From: an uncultured Lachnobacterium sp.
Lineage (GTDB): Bacteria > Bacillota > Clostridia > Lachnospirales > Lachnospiraceae
DNA length: 7,891 nt
Assembly: GCA_900552085.1 (NCBI GenBank)
Contig: URYB01000115.1
Coordinates: forward strand, 1 to 7,891
Reading direction: 5' to 3'
The notes beneath the pieces were generated by a model. It saw nothing but the letters and a program-made list of their open reading frames with translations, made no database searches and was not told the origin of the DNA. The position numbers and the translations under genes were made by a program. This document shows, one piece after another, positions 6,511 through 7,891 of the stretch. Position 1 is the first letter of the stretch. Each line of letters begins with the position of its first letter.

Positions 6511-6517
6511 TCACCTC
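6511..6517 (-). promoter_or_regulatory. Ribosome binding site deciding a GTG start
   Basis: On the minus strand GAGGTGAT is an eight-base match to the 16S rRNA 3' end complement, with the GTG at 6505 five bases after GAGGTGA. It sets the start of the DUF1836 protein. Confidence 0.85.
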
Positions 6518-6524
6518 AAAACAC

Positions 6525-6553
6525 ATTATATAGTATCAAAAACTAGATGACAA
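6525..6553 (-). promoter_or_regulatory. Strong sigma-A promoter of the DUF1836 gene
   Basis: The minus strand reads TTGTCA (6553-6548), a 17-base spacer, then a perfect TATAAT (6530-6525). The -35 matches five of six consensus bases. The transcript would start near 6518, right at the ribosome binding site. Confidence 0.8.
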
Positions 6554-6586
6554 GTTTTTTCCAATTAATTTTTTATAAAAAGAGCG

Positions 6587-6600
6587 AGAATGTATGTTCT
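6587..6600 (+). promoter_or_regulatory. Possible LexA-like (SOS box) site upstream of pcrA
   Basis: AGAATGTATGTTCT resembles the Gram-positive LexA box CGAACRNRYGTTYG. The right half GTTC and the central RNRY are kept; the left half has GAAT instead of GAAC and both outer bases differ. It overlaps the likely -35 region of pcrA. UvrD-type helicase genes are SOS-controlled in some bacteria, which makes it plausible, but this is a degenerate match. Confidence 0.3.
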
Positions 6601-6620
6601 GTTTTTACATATTGTATGTT
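6591..6620 (+). repeat. Direct repeat TGTATGTT in the pcrA promoter
   Basis: Two exact copies of TGTATGTT, at 6591-6598 and 6613-6620, spaced 22 bases centre to centre, about two helical turns. The second is also the right half of ACATA-TTG-TATGT (6607-6619), immediately before the -10. An eight-base inverted pair, GTTCTGTT (6596-6603) and AACAGAAC (6658-6665), brackets the promoter. Together these could be operator sequence. Confidence 0.45.
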
Positions 6621-6625
6621 ATAAT
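6617..6625 (+). promoter_or_regulatory. Promoter of pcrA, extended -10
   Basis: TGTTATAAT is a perfect -10 (6620-6625) with the TG extension. No good -35 lies at the usual distance (TTCTGT at 6597-6602 is a weak candidate), which the extended -10 may offset. The expected start of transcription is near 6632, leaving a leader of about 44 bases. Confidence 0.7.
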
Positions 6626-6675
6626 ACCCACATATGTATTGCAATAAATAGAACAAGAACAGAACGGAGAGGCAA

Positions 6676-7891
6676 ATGAGTTTACTTGATACACTGAATG
6701 AACAACAGAAGCAGGCGGTCATGACCACGGAAGGACCGCTTTTGATCCTGGCAGGAGCCGGCTCGGGAAAGACAAGGGTTCTTACCCACCGTACAGCCTA
6801 TCTGATCGATGAACTTGGAGTAAATCCATATAATATTATGGCCATTACATTTACAAATAAAGCTGCGGGGGAGATGCGGGAGCGTATTGATAAGATGGTA
6901 GGATACGGTTCGGAAAGTATCTGGGTTTCCACGTTTCATTCCACCTGTGTCCGCATTTTGCGCCGCTATATTGATCGGCTGGGATACAGCACAAATTTTA
7001 CGATTTACGATGCAGATGATCAGAAAACACTGATGAAAGATATCTGCAAGCGTTTGAATATTGATACCAAGATACATAAGGAAAAAATGTTTCTTTCAGT
7101 TATTTCTTCGGCAAAGGATGAACTGATCGATCCAATCGAGTTTGAAACACGCGCAGCAGGAGATTATGCCAAGCGGATCCAGGCGCAGGTTTATCGCGAG
7201 TATCAGCAGGTGCTCAGACAGAACAATGCGTTGGATTTTGATGATCTGATCATGAAAACCGTGGAACTTTTTAAGCTGGATGGCGAAGTTTTGAATGCAT
7301 ATCAGGAACGTCTGCGCTATATTATGGTGGACGAGTATCAGGATACCAATACGGCGCAGTTCGAGCTGATCCGTCTGCTGGCGAACAAATATAAAAACCT
7401 CTGTGTAGTCGGTGATGACGACCAGTCAATTTATAAGTTCCGTGGAGCCAATATTTACAATATTTTGAATTTTGAGAAGCATTTTCCGGATGCGACTGTC
7501 ATAAAATTGGAACAGAATTACCGCAGCACGCAGAATATTCTCGATGCCGCCAACGGGGTGATCGCGAATAATGTGGGACGAAAAGAAAAGAGTCTCTGGA
7601 CAGACAACGGAACAGGAGACAAAATTCAGTTCGAGCAGCTGGATACGGCAAATGAAGAGGCGGATTATGTCACAAGAGATATTATGCGTCGTGTCCGAAA
7701 AGGCGAGTATCAGTATAAGGATTGTGCAGTATTGTACCGTACCAATGCACAGTCGCGTCTTTTTGAGGAACGGTTTATTGCATCCAACATTCCTTATAAG
7801 ATTGTCGGTGGTGTAAATTTCTACTCCCGTAAAGAAGTAAAAGATATGCTTTCTTATTTGAAAACGATAGCAAATGGGCAGGATGACCTTG
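6676..7891 (+). CDS. pcrA: ATP-dependent DNA helicase PcrA/UvrD, 3' end missing
   Basis: Superfamily 1A 3'-5' DNA helicase for repair, rolling-circle replication and removal of RecA or stalled transcription complexes. The first 405 residues are in the window, just over half the usual length of about 740; the frame is open to the edge. Motifs in order: Q-motif LNEQQKQAV (7-15), Walker A AGAGSGKT (26-33), Ia ITFTNKAAGEMRERI, Walker B VDEYQDTN (from V218, with D219-E220), motif III GDDDQSIYKFRGA (from G246) and motif IV LEQNYRST with R283 as the likely arginine finger. Domain 2A begins after this; motifs V and VI and the C-terminus lie outside. The ATG at 6676 is preceded by GGAGAGG three bases upstream (GGAG at six). 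The leader LLDTLNEQQ is typical of PcrA. UvrD is the same family; the PcrA name follows from the Gram-positive context. No defects seen. Confidence 0.95.
   Translation, partial: MSLLDTLNEQQKQAVMTTEGPLLILAGAGSGKTRVLTHRTAYLIDELGVNPYNIMAITFTNKAAGEMRERIDKMVGYGSESIWVSTFHSTCVRILRRYIDRLGYSTNFTIYDADDQKTLMKDICKRLNIDTKIHKEKMFLSVISSAKDELIDPIEFETRAAGDYAKRIQAQVYREYQQVLRQNNALDFDDLIMKTVELFKLDGEVLNAYQERLRYIMVDEYQDTNTAQFELIRLLANKYKNLCVVGDDDQSIYKFRGANIYNILNFEKHFPDATVIKLEQNYRSTQNILDAANGVIANNVGRKEKSLWTDNGTGDKIQFEQLDTANEEADYVTRDIMRRVRKGEYQYKDCAVLYRTNAQSRLFEERFIASNIPYKIVGGVNFYSRKEVKDMLSYLKTIANGQDDL

Noticed and set aside
6682..7077. Minus-strand frame of 131 codons across pcrA
   Set aside because: It sits opposite the conserved helicase motifs Q to Ib of pcrA, without a ribosome site or promoter; a shadow frame.
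1..7891. CRISPR arrays, insertion sequences, tRNA or rRNA genes
   Set aside because: No regularly spaced repeats, transposase frames, terminal inverted repeats with target duplications, or tRNA-like cloverleaf sequence were seen. Gaps between genes are all below 220 bases.

Overview
The window reads as an ordinary stretch of chromosomal core genome from a low-to-moderate GC Gram-positive anaerobe, most likely a member of Clostridia and probably Lachnospiraceae. The basis is the gene content (Hsp33, glutamine-dependent NadE, ammonia-dependent AsnA, a YerC-type TrpR-like regulator, a DUF1836 protein and PcrA), the purine-rich ribosome binding sites, and AT-rich sigma-A promoters, several with an extended -10. 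The family assignment is inference. I saw no mobile element, CRISPR array, rRNA or tRNA.

Layout. Bases 1-2686 (+) hold the 3' part of hslO (Hsp33 redox chaperone), followed with a 4-base overlap by nadE (NAD+ synthetase). A strong two-way hairpin terminator separates nadE from the convergent asnA (aspartate-ammonia ligase, - strand, 2751-3761). Divergently from asnA runs a small four-helix membrane protein of unknown function (3976-4413, +). It converges on a CPBP-family intramembrane protease (4426-5298, -). Divergently from that runs yerC (5497-5799, +), which converges through a second two-way terminator on a DUF1836 gene (5858-6505, -). The last gene is pcrA/uvrD (6676 to the window end, +), divergent from the DUF1836 gene and cut off by the window edge.

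Apart from hslO-nadE, every gene looks like its own transcription unit, alternating in direction, with promoters in the three divergent gaps and hairpins in the convergent ones. Three genes (asnA, CPBP, DUF1836) have a longer open frame whose upstream ATG lies inside promoter DNA. In each case a good Shine-Dalgarno sequence points to a shorter protein, and the entries here use those starts.

The genes do not form one pathway. Themes are NAD and amide nitrogen metabolism (nadE, asnA), stress and genome maintenance (hslO, pcrA), and two small predicted DNA-binding proteins (YerC, DUF1836) next to pcrA. I did not find a clearly new biological system. The most rewarding items are the DUF1836 protein with its MerR-like segment, the repeats and LexA-like site in the pcrA promoter, and a hairpin for the CPBP gene that sits inside the end of the opposing gene.
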